Assembly: GCF_900091955.1 (NCBI RefSeq)
Contig: NZ_FMDF01000170.1
Coordinates: 17,807 to 81,806, forward strand
DNA length: 64,000 nt
Direction: 5' to 3'
Source: Streptomyces sp. Ncost-T10-10d
GTDB lineage: Bacteria; Actinomycetota; Actinomycetes; Streptomycetales; Streptomycetaceae
Under the pieces are notes generated by a model. That model had not been told where the DNA came from. It saw only the letters and a list, made by a program, of their open reading frames with translations, and ran no database searches. This document shows, piece after piece, positions 9,463-18,057 of the stretch. Each line of letters opens with the position of its first letter. The stretch's first letter is position 1. Position numbers and translations under genes: made by a program.

Positions 9463-10074
9463 GATCACTCCTGGATCTGTCGGGAAGAGCGGGCCTCATC
9501 AGCGAAACAGCGCCCAGGCACCCACGCATCTCGAACGGTCACCCACCGCTATCCCCACAGCTCAAGCCTGCCCCGCTCGTATGTCGGGGCGTGTCTGCCC
9601 GTTGCTTCCTGTGCCGGCGTCTTTTCCCGACCAAACCCCCGGCAGGTGGATGACCCGATCGCGGTCCGGCCCCCATCGTCACAGGACCTCGGGGCCCTGT
9701 GTGCGGCCGAGGCCGTTGACCAGCAGGTCACGGACGTCGAGACCGCTGACGGTGCCCACGCCCTTGATCGCTCCGGTGTACAAGGTCCCGGCGCGCTCGG
9801 TCGGCCCCGTGCCAGGGGCGGTGCCCGGCGCGGGCCGTGGGCTCACCAGAAGCCGGTGTGGGAGCGCCGCTGGTGCGGCGCCGGGATGCCCGACCAGGCC
9901 GCGAACCGGCGGGATCGCGTCGAGCAGCGGCAGCAACTGGCTTCACATGAACGTCCGCAGCCGCTTGAGCACCGAGCGTATTTCTACTCCAGCAGCTTTC
10001 ACCCGGTGCAGTAGCTTGCCAACGCCGCCTGGAATCACCAGCTGCCGCGCAGCAGAGCAACCGGAGGGTCACAA
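9463..10074. other. Non-coding stretch with a possible IS5-type transposase scrap
   Basis: No intact gene. On the minus strand near 9880-9936 a short frame reads LLPLLDAIPPVRGLVG, which resembles the IS5-family transposase segment before the second catalytic Asp. It loses similarity at once, so it is at best a decayed fragment. The rest shows no domain-like sequence. Confidence 0.35.
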
Positions 10075-10832
10075 ATGCCCCGAGAGGCCCCGTACCTTGC
10101 AGTAGCCGACGCGCTGCGTGCACGGATTCTCGCGGGAGAGTGGGAGATCGGGGCGCGCCTGCCGTCCCGGGCACAGCTCGCAGAGGAGTACGGGGTCGGG
10201 CGCAACGTCACGCAGAGGGCCGTGGATCGCTTGATCGGCAAGGGACTCCTCGAAGGACGCGCGGGCTCGGGCACCTACGTCCGCATGCCGTGCGAGCGCC
10301 TGCGGATGGTCCGCTCGCGGCAACGCGAACGCCGCAACGGCTCCCCTCCCTCGCCGGTATGAAGGAGCGGGGCAAGGCCGGCGCCTGGGATTCGCACAGC
10401 CGGACACGCGTCCCCGCTCCTGAGGCAATCGCCGAGCGTCTTGCCATCAGCCCCGGAGACCTCTGCGTCAACACGCACTATGAGTTCCTCGCCGACGGGC
10501 AACCCGTCCAGCTTTCCGAATCCTGGGAGCCGATGGCCATCACGGACGGAACGCCGATCGTACTGCCCGAGACGGGTCCCCTTGCGGGAAAGGGGGTGGT
10601 TGAGCGCATGCGCTCCATCGGTGTTGATATCGAGACCGTGGTCGAGCTGCCCCGCCCGGCTCGTGCCACCCAGGAACAGGCGAACCTACTGGGGATCAGC
10701 GTCGGGGACCTGGTGCTCCAGATCGAGCGGACCATCTACGACACCGACGGACGTCCGGTGGAAACCGCCGACATCGTCATTCCGGACGTGCGCCGTGAAG
10801 TGGCCTACGAGTTCGTGGTCGACCAGCCGTAG
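10075..10832 (+). pseudogene. GntR-family regulator (HutC/UTRA type) split by a frameshift
   Basis: The first frame (10075-10362) gives an intact winged-helix GntR domain: YLAVADALRARILAGEW, then RLPSRAQLAEEYGVGRNV. It stops just after RQRERRNGSP. The second frame, entering around 10345, continues with SLAGMKERGKAG and a full UTRA effector domain to 10832 (ending YEFVVDQP). A one-base loss in the C-run near 10342-10350 would explain the break. Without it the protein would be about 252 aa. The break may be a real mutation or a sequencing error; both halves are otherwise well conserved, suggesting the lesion is recent. Confidence 0.8.
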
Positions 10833-10882
10833 CCGCTGAAGCCGGCAGAGCGATATTTCACATCCGACAGTAGGTGACTCGA

Positions 10883-12142
10883 ATGTCAATACCCTCCCGA
10901 CTCGGACTCCTGCACGATCCGGACTTCCGGCGGCTGTTTGCGGCCACCGCGCTCGGTCAACTGGGCGATCGCATTATCTTTCTCGCGTTGCCTCTGGTTG
11001 CGATCGTGGCATTGAATGCTGACGAGTTCCAGGTTGGATTACTGTCCGCGATGACCACGGCAGGCTCGCTCCTGGTCGGGCTGCCGGCAGGTGCGTGGGT
11101 GGACCGTATGCGGAAACGATCAGTGATGATCAGCACTGATCTTGCTCGGGCGGTGGCCCTCTTGACGATACCGGTGGCGTGGTGGTCGGAGCTTCTGACG
11201 ATCTGGTGGCTCTACGCGGTCGCGTTGGTTCATGGGGTGCTGACAGTCTTCTTCGATGTCGCGTACGTGAGTTATCTGCCGCACCTGGTGGGGCGCGGCA
11301 ATCTCCTTGAAGGAAACTCAAAGCTCTCGGCGATACGTTCGGTAACCAGTATCAGTGGACCAGGGATGGCAGGGCCGCTTGTCGGCTGGCTCGGAGCCCC
11401 TGTAACGCTTGTGGTGAGTTCGGTCGGGATGGTGATGTCAGGGGTGCTTGCGACCGGCATCCGCAAACGCGAACAGAAGCCGGAGTCGAGTGAGCACCCT
11501 CAACTGCTTCGAGACATCAAAGAAGGGTTGAAGTTTGTTCTCAAGCATCCCGTCCTGCGTGCAATCATCCTGGGGGATGCAATATTCAACCTCTTCCTGG
11601 TCATGTATCAGACCATGTTGCTGGTCTTCTTGGAGAGGGAGATGGATCTCGAGTCCTTCGGTATCGGCCTCATCCTGTCGGGAATGGGCTGTGGTGCCCT
11701 GCTGGGCGCGCTGTGGGCGACCAGGGTCTCGAAGCGGATCGGGCAGGGTCCGGTCATCTGGCTCGCCCCACTTGTCACCTGTCCGTTGACAGTGCTGATG
11801 CCATTGGCGCATCCGGGTTGGAACGTGTACGTGGCTGCACTCGGACTCGCGTTCCTTTCCCTGGGCGGAGTCATCCGCTTTGTTGCTCAATCAAGCCTCC
11901 AGCAGACCCTCACACCAGATCGGCTCTTGGGACGGATGAGTGCGACAGCCCGGTTCGTGTCCTGGGGCGGCATTCCGCTCGGCGGGCTTTTGGGGGGAGC
12001 TTCGGGGATTGTGTTCGGAGCAAAAGCTACATTGTGGATCGGTGCCGCCGGCATGACGTTGAGCACCATCCCGTACTTTCTGTCGCCGCTTCGAAACATG
12101 CGCGAATTGCCCGAGGGAGAAGATCCCGAACTCGTGCGCTGA
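10883..12142 (+). CDS. MFS efflux transporter (MFS_3/macrolide-efflux type)
   Basis: Encodes 419 aa with twelve predicted helices. It starts SIPSRLGLLHDPDFRRLFAA, the usual opening of the MFS_3 (enterobactin/macrolide exporter-like) group. The loop 2-3 motif is GAWVDRMRKRSVM. The ATG at 10883 has GGTGA about 6 bp upstream; an in-frame GTG at 10874 overlaps that element. The coding sequence is visibly richer in A/T at third positions than its neighbours, and transposase fragments lie nearby on the right. That suggests transfer. Substrate is unknown, but a small lipophilic drug or siderophore is typical. Confidence 0.85.
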   Translation: MSIPSRLGLLHDPDFRRLFAATALGQLGDRIIFLALPLVAIVALNADEFQVGLLSAMTTAGSLLVGLPAGAWVDRMRKRSVMISTDLARAVALLTIPVAWWSELLTIWWLYAVALVHGVLTVFFDVAYVSYLPHLVGRGNLLEGNSKLSAIRSVTSISGPGMAGPLVGWLGAPVTLVVSSVGMVMSGVLATGIRKREQKPESSEHPQLLRDIKEGLKFVLKHPVLRAIILGDAIFNLFLVMYQTMLLVFLEREMDLESFGIGLILSGMGCGALLGALWATRVSKRIGQGPVIWLAPLVTCPLTVLMPLAHPGWNVYVAALGLAFLSLGGVIRFVAQSSLQQTLTPDRLLGRMSATARFVSWGGIPLGGLLGGASGIVFGAKATLWIGAAGMTLSTIPYFLSPLRNMRELPEGEDPELVR

Positions 12143-12179
12143 GGCTTTCGACGGCTGACACCATGAGGTGGATCGGTCT

Positions 12180-12372
12180 TGATGGCCATGTCCGGCAGGT
12201 GAGTTGAGTGTTCGGTCCGGTGAGGAGACGCCGCCGTGAATCGTGTCGGATGAGCTGTGGGACCGCCTTGAGCCGCTGCTGCCGCAGCGCCACTGGCGCT
12301 TCCGGTATCCGGACCGCAAGCCGTTGCCGGACCGGGAGGTGCTGTGCGAGATCCGGTACATGCTGCACACCG
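12180..12372 (+). mobile_element. IS5-family insertion sequence, 5' fragment only
   Basis: After a leader, a frame from about 12243 reads MSDELWDRLEPLLPQRHW and continues to EVLCEIRYMLHTG. This is the N-terminal DUF4096-type domain of IS5-family transposases. It breaks off after about 43 residues, where the frame runs into unrelated sequence before the AraC gene. No catalytic DDE residues remain. Confidence 0.75.
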
Positions 12373-12442
12373 GACCGGCCTCAGCCGGAGTTCAGCCGAT
12401 GGATCTGCCACGGACGGCGGTGAGCCGTGGTGTGATGACGCC

Positions 12443-12835
12443 GTGAGCCGTGCTGCAGAAGAGACGAACCGCCGCATGCTTCGGGCACGGGATGCGATGG
12501 ACCGCGCCTATGCGCAGCCGCTGGACGTTCCGGCCCTGGCCCGGATCGCCCATGTGTCCCAGGCGCACTTCACGCGCACCTTCCGGGCCACGTTCGGCGA
12601 GACGCCACACCGCTACCTGCAGCGCCGCCGTGTCGAGCGTGCGATGTTCCTGTTGCGGGAGACCGACCGGAGTGTGACGGACATCTGCTTCCAAGTCGGC
12701 TTCGGCAGCCCAGGAACCTTCAGCCGCACATTCCGCGACATCGTCGGCCGGTCACCGAGGACGTACCGCAAGGAAGCGGCGGCCACGAGCGTACCGACGT
12801 GCTTCACGATGGCGTGGACGCGGCCGAGCGCCTGA
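12443..12835 (+). CDS. Small AraC-family regulator (DNA-binding domain only)
   Basis: A 130-aa protein from a GTG at 12443. It consists almost wholly of a two-HTH AraC domain: LDVPALARIAHVSQAHFTRTF and the second HTH VTDICFQVGFGSPGTFSRTF, ending VGRSPRTYRK. There is no effector domain. It lies 75 bp before a VOC protein on the same strand. Such stand-alone AraC domains next to glyoxalase/VOC genes recur in actinobacteria and probably act as one-component regulators of the partner. Confidence 0.85.
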   Translation: MSRAAEETNRRMLRARDAMDRAYAQPLDVPALARIAHVSQAHFTRTFRATFGETPHRYLQRRRVERAMFLLRETDRSVTDICFQVGFGSPGTFSRTFRDIVGRSPRTYRKEAAATSVPTCFTMAWTRPSA

Positions 12836-12910
12836 GCGTCCGCACTGCCTGCACCGTCCGTCTGTTGAGCAGTTTTGGATAAGTTTCCGTCCGGCTTGCC
12901 CGGTAGCGTG

Positions 12911-13327
12911 ATGCACATGTTCAACGCCATCACGCACTCGCAGATCTATGTACTCGACCAGGACGAGGCCCTTGACTTCTACGTCGGAAAGCTTGGCCTG
13001 GAGGTCAACGCCGATGTCGATCTGGGCTTCATGCGCTGGCTGACCGTCAGCGTCCCGGGCCACCCGGAGCGCCAGATCCTGCTGGAGAGGCCGGGCCCCC
13101 CGGCGATGTCCGAGGAAACGGCGCAGCAGGTCCGCGAACTGGTGACCAAGGGAGTGATGGGTGGCTCCCTCATCTTCAGCACGGACGACTGCCGCAAGAC
13201 GTACGAGACGCTGCTGGGCCGGGGCGTCGAGTTCACCGAGGAGCCGACCGATCGTCCGTACGGAACCGACTGTGGCCTTCGCGACCCCTTCGGCAACAGC
13301 ATCCGCTTCACCCAGCCGAGGGCCTGA
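12911..13327 (+). CDS. VOC-superfamily (glyoxalase/dioxygenase-like) protein
   Basis: Encodes 138 aa with two beta-alpha-beta-beta-beta modules, starting MHMFNAITHSQIYVLDQDEA. Metal-site positions are suggested by H in AITHSQIYV and E in GVEFTEEP, and RDPFGNSIRFTQP is the classic VOC C-terminus. The ATG at 12911 fits the domain start; no good Shine-Dalgarno is visible, so 12917 is possible. Likely a metal-dependent lyase or resistance-type binding protein under the preceding AraC regulator; no specific substrate can be assigned. Confidence 0.85.
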   Translation: MHMFNAITHSQIYVLDQDEALDFYVGKLGLEVNADVDLGFMRWLTVSVPGHPERQILLERPGPPAMSEETAQQVRELVTKGVMGGSLIFSTDDCRKTYETLLGRGVEFTEEPTDRPYGTDCGLRDPFGNSIRFTQPRA

Positions 13328-13342
13328 GGGCTGTCCTACGGG

Positions 13343-13657
13343 TTACGAGCGGAGCCAGAGCAGAATCGCGGCAACGGCAACGGTGCCGTGAAGGGCATGG
13401 GTGGCCGAGTCCGCGACGGCGGTGCGGTGCCTGCGCCCCAGCCGCAGACCGGCCGGGCCGACCTGGCGCATGGCCCGGGCAGTCTTCATGTGGTTGAGGC
13501 GCTCGCCGTATTCGCGCAGTTCGGCGGCGATCCTCGGGACACCGTAGTGCCGTCCGAGTCCTGGCGAATCCTGCCCATCCGGGCGGCGAGCTCCGCGTCG
13601 GCCGTCCGGCGGGCCGCCCGGTCGGCTGCCACGACATGTCCGTTCTCGGATCCTCAA
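13343..13657 (-). mobile_element. IS3-family transposase (OrfB) N-terminal fragment
   Basis: The minus strand encodes HYGVPRIAAELREYGERLNH and AGLRLGRRHRTAVAD, the HTH_21-type region of IS3-family OrfB. A neighbouring frame supplies the residues just before it (RTADAELAARMGRIRQDSDG), so there is also a frameshift. The integrase core is absent. With the IS5 fragment at 12180 it brackets the AraC/VOC pair. Confidence 0.75.
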
Positions 13658-13714
13658 GATCCGCGTCTCAGGTGTCCAGGCTCCGGGGCCAGGGCCCGTG
13701 CGGGCGGCCCTTGA

Positions 13715-14518
13715 TCAACTGGCTGCCCCGGTACGCGCGTACTGGCCTGGAGTGATGCCCATGACACGCTTGAAGTGCCGGGTGAGGTGGGACTGGTCGT
13801 AGAAGCCGGTGGCGGCCGCTACTGCGCCCGGCGGCTGCCCGTCGAGCAGCAGACGGCGGGCCAGGTCGACGCGGCGGGACGTCAGGTACTGATGGGGTGC
13901 GATGCCGAATGCGGCGCTGAAGGCACGCACGAGATGTGTGGGATGGGCGTGGACCAGACGTGCGGCTTCGGCCAGGGTGATGGCTCCGAGCAATCGCTCG
14001 TCGAGGAGGTCACGCAGGTCCTGGGCGACACCGCGGTCGGGCCCCGCTCTGCCGACGGCCAGTTTGGGGCGCAGGTGCTCGCGCAGACGCTCGCTGATGA
14101 GGGCCAGACGGCTCTCCGCCTCGAACGCGTCGCCCCGGTCGGCGAGGGCTGTGTGCAATTGTCCGATGCGTCTGCGCAGGACGCAGTCGGCGAGGTCCGG
14201 GCCGTCCACCGCCGGGCCGATGAAGCGCTCGTCCAGCTGCGACATGTCGAGATAGAGAACACGCTTGCGGAAGCCGTGAGGGGTGGCAGGTGAGCCATTG
14301 TGCGGGACCTGCGGCGGGAGCAGGCTCACGGTGTCGTTCGGGGTGGCGCGCTCATGGCGGTCCAGGTCGTAGCGGACCGCGCCGTCGTCGACAATCAGCA
14401 GGGTCCAGGCGTCGTGGACGTGCATGGGGTACGCGTGCTCGGTGAAGTGGGCGTGGAAGACCTCCACGACACCCGCGACCGGCGGGCGCCAAGCGGAGAT
14501 TTCCTGCCGGGGCACCAT
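13715..14518 (-). CDS. AraC-family regulator with cupin sensor domain
   Basis: Encodes 267 aa from an ATG at 14518 (MVPRQEISAW). The N-terminal cupin (AraC_binding) domain shows HAHFTEHAYPMHVHDAWTL. The C-terminal two-HTH domain includes ITLAEAARLVHAHPTHLVRAF and AVAAATGFYDQSHLTRHFKR, ending GITPGQYART. It is divergent from the DUF2000 gene with a 48-bp shared promoter region, so it most likely controls that gene and itself. The longer upstream frame to 15136 is excluded: it only joins an unrelated MFS remnant. Confidence 0.9.
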   Translation of the reverse strand: MVPRQEISAWRPPVAGVVEVFHAHFTEHAYPMHVHDAWTLLIVDDGAVRYDLDRHERATPNDTVSLLPPQVPHNGSPATPHGFRKRVLYLDMSQLDERFIGPAVDGPDLADCVLRRRIGQLHTALADRGDAFEAESRLALISERLREHLRPKLAVGRAGPDRGVAQDLRDLLDERLLGAITLAEAARLVHAHPTHLVRAFSAAFGIAPHQYLTSRRVDLARRLLLDGQPPGAVAAATGFYDQSHLTRHFKRVMGITPGQYARTGAAS

Positions 14519-14566
14519 GCAAAGAACGTACAAGACGGAGAAGGCAGAACCCTGGAGTCTCGAAGC

Positions 14567-15052
14567 ATGAGAACCAAGGATGAGACCGAGACCGAGACCG
14601 GGGTCCGGGGCGAGAGCGGTGCGGGCGATGAGCACGTGGTTGTCCGGTTCGACACGAAGATCGCCGTTCTGCTGCGCGACGACCTGGAGCCCTGGCAGCG
14701 GCTGAATGTGACCGCCTTCGTGGTCAGTGGGCTCGGCACGGCATCCCCGGAGATGATCGGCGAGCCGTACACGGACGCCGACGACACCGCGTATCTGCCG
14801 ATGTTCCGCCAGCCCGTACTGGTCTTCCAGGGGACGAAGGAGACACTGACCACCGCGCACGGTCGTGCGCTGTCCCGCTCGCTGCCGAGAGCGGTGTTCA
14901 CCTCGGATCTGTTCAACACGGGCAACGACCGGGACAACCGGGCAGCTGTACGGGCCGTGGGCAAGGATCAGCTCGACCTGGTGGGGATGGCTGTCTACGG
15001 ACCGCGCAATCTGGTGGACAAAGTCCTCAAGGGCGCACGGATGCACCCCTGA
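14567..15052 (+). CDS. DUF2000-family protein
   Basis: A 161-aa protein from the ATG at 14567, with GGAG about 9 bp upstream. The DUF2000 domain runs from VVRFDTKIAVLLRDDLEPWQ through LNVTAFVVSGL to VGMAVYGPRNLVDKVLKG. The first ~20 residues are a charged linker. No reaction has been established for the family. Its divergent AraC neighbour is the usual genomic partner and probably its regulator. Confidence 0.85.
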   Translation: MRTKDETETETGVRGESGAGDEHVVVRFDTKIAVLLRDDLEPWQRLNVTAFVVSGLGTASPEMIGEPYTDADDTAYLPMFRQPVLVFQGTKETLTTAHGRALSRSLPRAVFTSDLFNTGNDRDNRAAVRAVGKDQLDLVGMAVYGPRNLVDKVLKGARMHP

Positions 15053-15054
15053 GC

Positions 15055-15215
15055 AGCGCGACCTCACCGACCGGCAGCCGACGGCGATCAGGGCGGCTCC
15101 GGCGCCGATGACTGTCCTGCCTCCGTAGCGACGCACGAGATGTCCGGAGACCGTGCCCCCGCCCAGGGAGCCGATGGACAGCCCGAACAGCCCGAACAGC
15201 CCAGCCCCATGGTCC
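15055..15215 (-). pseudogene. MFS transporter remnant
   Basis: On the minus strand a frame reads FGLSIGSLGGGTVSGHLVRR and then YGGRTVIGAGAALIAVGC. This is the loop between two helices of an MFS transporter with its RRYGGR motif. It is cut off on both sides with no start. The remnant abuts the DUF2000 stop codon. Confidence 0.6.
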
Positions 15216-15290
15216 CGGTGGACACCTCAGGTCCGTCCCGGACGGCAGGGGGTGTGCGCCACCCCCTCGGAAGACGAAACGAGAAGGAGT

Positions 15291-15327
15291 GCGTACGATC
15301 GTACGCTTTGAGTGTACGATCGTACGC
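15291..15327. promoter_or_regulatory. Twin palindromic operator ahead of the acetyltransferase-TetR operon
   Basis: Two 16-bp sites lie in tandem: GCGTACGATCGTACGC at 15291-15306 (perfect palindrome) and GTGTACGATCGTACGC at 15312-15327. They share the 12-bp core GTACGATCGTAC. Core centres are 21 bp apart, two helical turns, suiting two repressor dimers on one face. The second site touches the start codon at 15328. The downstream TetR protein is the obvious candidate ligand. Confidence 0.8.
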
Positions 15328-15906
15328 ATGCCTGACTTCTTCGAAGGGGACTCCCGTACCAACCACGAGCGGATGCTCGCCGGGGACCTTTACATCGCAG
15401 ACGACCCCGACATCGCGACGTCCCAGCAACGGGCCGTGCGCCTGGCCGCCCGGTACCAGGCCGCGTACGCGGAGGACACCGAAGCCGCGCGATCCGTCGT
15501 CGCGGAGCTCATCGGTGATCTCGGCGTCGGTGCCCACATCAGACCGCCGCTGTTCGTCGACTACGGCGCGCACATCACCGTTGGCCAGGACACCTTCATC
15601 AACTACAACCTCACCGCCCTGGACGTGGCTCCCATCACCATCGGCCGGGACTGCCAAATCGGCCCCAACGTGCAGCTGCTCACCCCTACCCACCCCGTGG
15701 AACCGCAGCCGCGCCGCGACAAGCTGGAGGCCGCCAAGCCGATCACGATCGGCGACAACGTCTGGCTCGGAGGCGGAGCGATCGTCCTGGCGGGGGTGAG
15801 TATCGGCGACAACAGCGTCATCGGTGCCGGAGCCGTCGTCACCAAGGACATTCCCGCCAACGTGGTCGCTGTGGGCAACCCTGCCCGCGTGATCCGTTCG
15901 ATCTAG
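15328..15906 (+). CDS. Maltose O-acetyltransferase-type hexapeptide acetyltransferase
   Basis: Encodes 192 aa starting MPDFFEGDSRTNHERML, with an N-terminal maltose-acetyltransferase (Mac) helix pair and a left-handed beta-helix. The active-site His is in LLTPTHPVEP, followed by ITIGDNVWLGGGAIVLAGVS. It transfers acetyl from acetyl-CoA to a sugar hydroxyl. The ATG at 15328 directly follows the operator with no Shine-Dalgarno, so the mRNA may be leaderless. A GTG at 15289 behind GAAGGAG would add 13 operator-encoded residues and is less likely. It is the first gene of an operon with TetR and DUF1349. Confidence 0.88.
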   Translation: MPDFFEGDSRTNHERMLAGDLYIADDPDIATSQQRAVRLAARYQAAYAEDTEAARSVVAELIGDLGVGAHIRPPLFVDYGAHITVGQDTFINYNLTALDVAPITIGRDCQIGPNVQLLTPTHPVEPQPRRDKLEAAKPITIGDNVWLGGGAIVLAGVSIGDNSVIGAGAVVTKDIPANVVAVGNPARVIRSI

Positions 15907-15920
15907 CGCAAGGAAACACC

Positions 15921-16505
15921 GTGGCAACCGGACGAACCGACCCCGAGCGGCGGGAAAACATCATTACAAGCGCGCTCGACCTGATCGCGGAAGAGGGAGT
16001 CGCGGGCACCTCGCACCGCAAGGTCGCCGCCCGCGCCGGAGTGCCTCTTGGGTCGATGACCTATCACTTCGCCGACATGAACGAGCTGCTGCGCGAGGCG
16101 TTCACCCGCTTCACCAGCAGCATCGTCGCCGTATTCGAGGAGCGACTCGGAGCCGCCACCACACCCGGCCAGGCACGGGAAGCGGTCGCGGACCTCATCC
16201 ACCACCTGTCCGGCGGCAACCAGCGTGAACTCGTCCTCACCCACGAGCTGTACACCCTCGCGGCACGCAAGCCCACCTACCGGGAACTGACCCGAGAATG
16301 GATGCGTCGCAGCCGCCACGCTCTGGAACGGCACTTCGACCCGGCAACAGCCCGTCAGCTCGACGCCCTCATCGAAGGACTGTCCATTCACCGCGCCCTC
16401 GACACGGAACCCCACGAACGCGCCCTGACCCTCGAAGCCATCATCCGTATCACCAGTGGAGGCACCGGCCCCGGCGCGCAGACGGCCGCGCGGCCGGACG
16501 CCTGA
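15921..16505 (+). CDS. TetR-family regulator
   Basis: Encodes 194 aa from a GTG at 15921 with AAGGAA upstream, 14 bp after the acetyltransferase. The N-terminal HTH (residues ~10-55) reads NIITSALDLIAEEGVAGTSH then KVAARAGVPLGSMTYHF. The all-helical C-terminal half resembles the TetR_C_31 type. Its position suggests autoregulation through the twin palindrome at 15291-15327. Confidence 0.9.
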   Translation: MATGRTDPERRENIITSALDLIAEEGVAGTSHRKVAARAGVPLGSMTYHFADMNELLREAFTRFTSSIVAVFEERLGAATTPGQAREAVADLIHHLSGGNQRELVLTHELYTLAARKPTYRELTREWMRRSRHALERHFDPATARQLDALIEGLSIHRALDTEPHERALTLEAIIRITSGGTGPGAQTAARPDA

Positions 16506-16616
16506 CCGCCCTGCCCCTCAGACGCCTGACCGGTGCCACACCTGACCACGGTGCCGGCGCTCCTCACCGCCCCAGAACACCGGCAGACCGCCTCGCCCGC
16601 ACAACGGAGCAGACAC

Positions 16617-17219
16617 ATGAGCAACCAGCACACCATTGGCTGGGACGACGCCACCTGGCTCAACCCTCCCCTGGACGCCGTCAGCGACAGCGCCGGACTG
16701 CTGGTCACCACCCGGAACCGCAGTGACTTCTGGCGCACCACCAGCTACGGCTTCATCCGGGACGACGGGCACGCGCTGCTGACCGCCCTGCCGGACACCA
16801 GCGCCATCGAAGTGACCTTCGTCGCCGACTTCGACACCCTCTACGACCAAGCCGGACTCATGGTCCGTGTGGACGAGCAGACGTGGATCAAGGCCGGCGT
16901 GGAAATGACGGACGGCGTCCCACACCTCGGCGCCGTCGTCACCCGCGGCCGCTCCGACTGGTCCCTGGCCCCCGTGCCCGACTGGAACGGACATCACATC
17001 ACCGTCCGGGCCAGCCGCGACGGCGACGCCGTGACGATCCGCGCCCGCCGCGACAACGAACCATGGCGCATGGTCCGGCTCGCCCCACTCTCACCCGAGG
17101 CGACGGCATCAGCCGGCCCCTTCTGCTGCTCCCCACAGCGAGAGGGCCTGAAAGTGCGGTTCACCGGCTTCTGCCAGGGGCCGGCCGACGCTTCACTCCA
17201 CGACCCGGCCGCATCGTAG
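16617..17219 (+). CDS. DUF1349 (concanavalin-like) protein
   Basis: Encodes 200 aa from an ATG at 16617 with GGAG 8 bp upstream. Features of the DUF1349 lectin/glucanase-like fold include RNRSDFWRTTSYGFIRDDGH, the DQAGLMVRVDEQTWIKAGVE block and the C-terminal GPFCCSPQREGLKVRF. It probably binds a carbohydrate ligand and has no known catalytic residues. It lies 110 bp after tetR on the same strand, so it may be co-transcribed with the acetyltransferase and TetR; a sugar-linked role for the trio is inference. Confidence 0.85.
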   Translation: MSNQHTIGWDDATWLNPPLDAVSDSAGLLVTTRNRSDFWRTTSYGFIRDDGHALLTALPDTSAIEVTFVADFDTLYDQAGLMVRVDEQTWIKAGVEMTDGVPHLGAVVTRGRSDWSLAPVPDWNGHHITVRASRDGDAVTIRARRDNEPWRMVRLAPLSPEATASAGPFCCSPQREGLKVRFTGFCQGPADASLHDPAAS

Positions 17220-17539
17220 AGCAGAGGCAACACGCACTCGGCGTCAGAAGCGCCTCCGCTCGGAGTAGACCCGTTCCTGCCGCGCGACTTGCATGTGCGC
17301 AGGCAGGGCCCGGATTACTTCCTGACTGTCGGCGGACATTCTGAACTCGGGATCGCTGATGACCCATTGCTCTCTGGTGATGGGCGGTCTCGCCATGTAG
17401 TGTCACCGGCAGATGTCGTGGTTCGCAGTACCTGCCCGCGCTCCGGCGCGGGCACTTTGCTGTGCAGTGCCTGAGAACCAGGGCGATCACCTCCGGGTCC
17501 GCGCGGTGCGGATCCGACTATCGACTGAGAGGCACCGGC
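17220..17539. other. Long leader/promoter region of the cold-shock gene
   Basis: About 320 bases with no coding frame. Cold-shock genes commonly have long structured 5' leaders. A purine stretch (GAGAGG) about 8 bp before the ATG at 17540 serves as ribosome binding site. Confidence 0.45.
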
Positions 17540-17743
17540 ATGGCCAGCGGAACCGTCAAGTGGTTCAACTCGGAAAAGGGCTTCGGCTTCATCGCTCAGG
17601 ACGGCGGCGGCCCCGACGTCTTCGCGCACTACTCCAACATCAACTCCACCGGCTTCCGTGAGCTTCAGGAAGGCCAGGCCGTCACGTTCGACATCACCCA
17701 GGGCCAGAAGGGCCCGCAGGCGGAGAACATCACCGCCGTCTGA
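17540..17743 (+). CDS. Cold-shock protein, CspA family
   Basis: A complete 67-aa OB-fold protein. It has RNP1 (KGFGFIAQ) and RNP2 (DVFAHYSNI), and starts MASGTVKWFNSE. It binds single-stranded RNA/DNA and acts as an RNA chaperone in the cytoplasm. Monocistronic, with a strong terminator 17 bp after the stop. Streptomyces carry many paralogs, so no specific symbol is given. Confidence 0.97.
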   Translation: MASGTVKWFNSEKGFGFIAQDGGGPDVFAHYSNINSTGFRELQEGQAVTFDITQGQKGPQAENITAV

Positions 17744-17759
17744 TCCGGCGACAGGCACC

Positions 17760-17796
17760 GCCAGGCCCCCGGAGCATCCCGCTCCGGGGGCCTGGC
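17760..17796 (+). terminator. Hairpin terminator of the cold-shock gene
   Basis: Sixteen-base perfect arms (17760-17775 and 17781-17796) with a 5-base loop, very GC-rich, starting 17 bp after the stop codon. Confidence 0.85.
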
Positions 17797-17896
17797 ACAT
17801 CCCGATCGGCCCAACACCGGACGGGCCCCGGGCCGCGGCGTGCAGACCGCCGGCAGGACTCCGGGCAGAAGACCTGGGGCCCGGAGCCGCCGCATG

Positions 17897-17929
17897 CTGC
17901 CCTGCTCAGTCGAGGGCTGAGCAGGGCAG
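17897..17929. terminator. Second hairpin downstream of the cold-shock gene
   Basis: Thirteen-base perfect arms (17897-17909 and 17917-17929) with a 7-base loop, about 130 bp before the tRNA-like gene. It could back up the first terminator or end a minus-strand transcript. Confidence 0.55.
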
Positions 17930-18057
17930 GAGCCAGCCGCCAATCCTCGGCGTCAAGCTGCTCCGCGCCACGGCCGGCCAAGCCGCTGCTCGGAGAACCC
18001 CCCTCGGACAATCCGGCAGCACGGAGCGCAGATGGCTTCTGGGATCACGAGCAGGGT

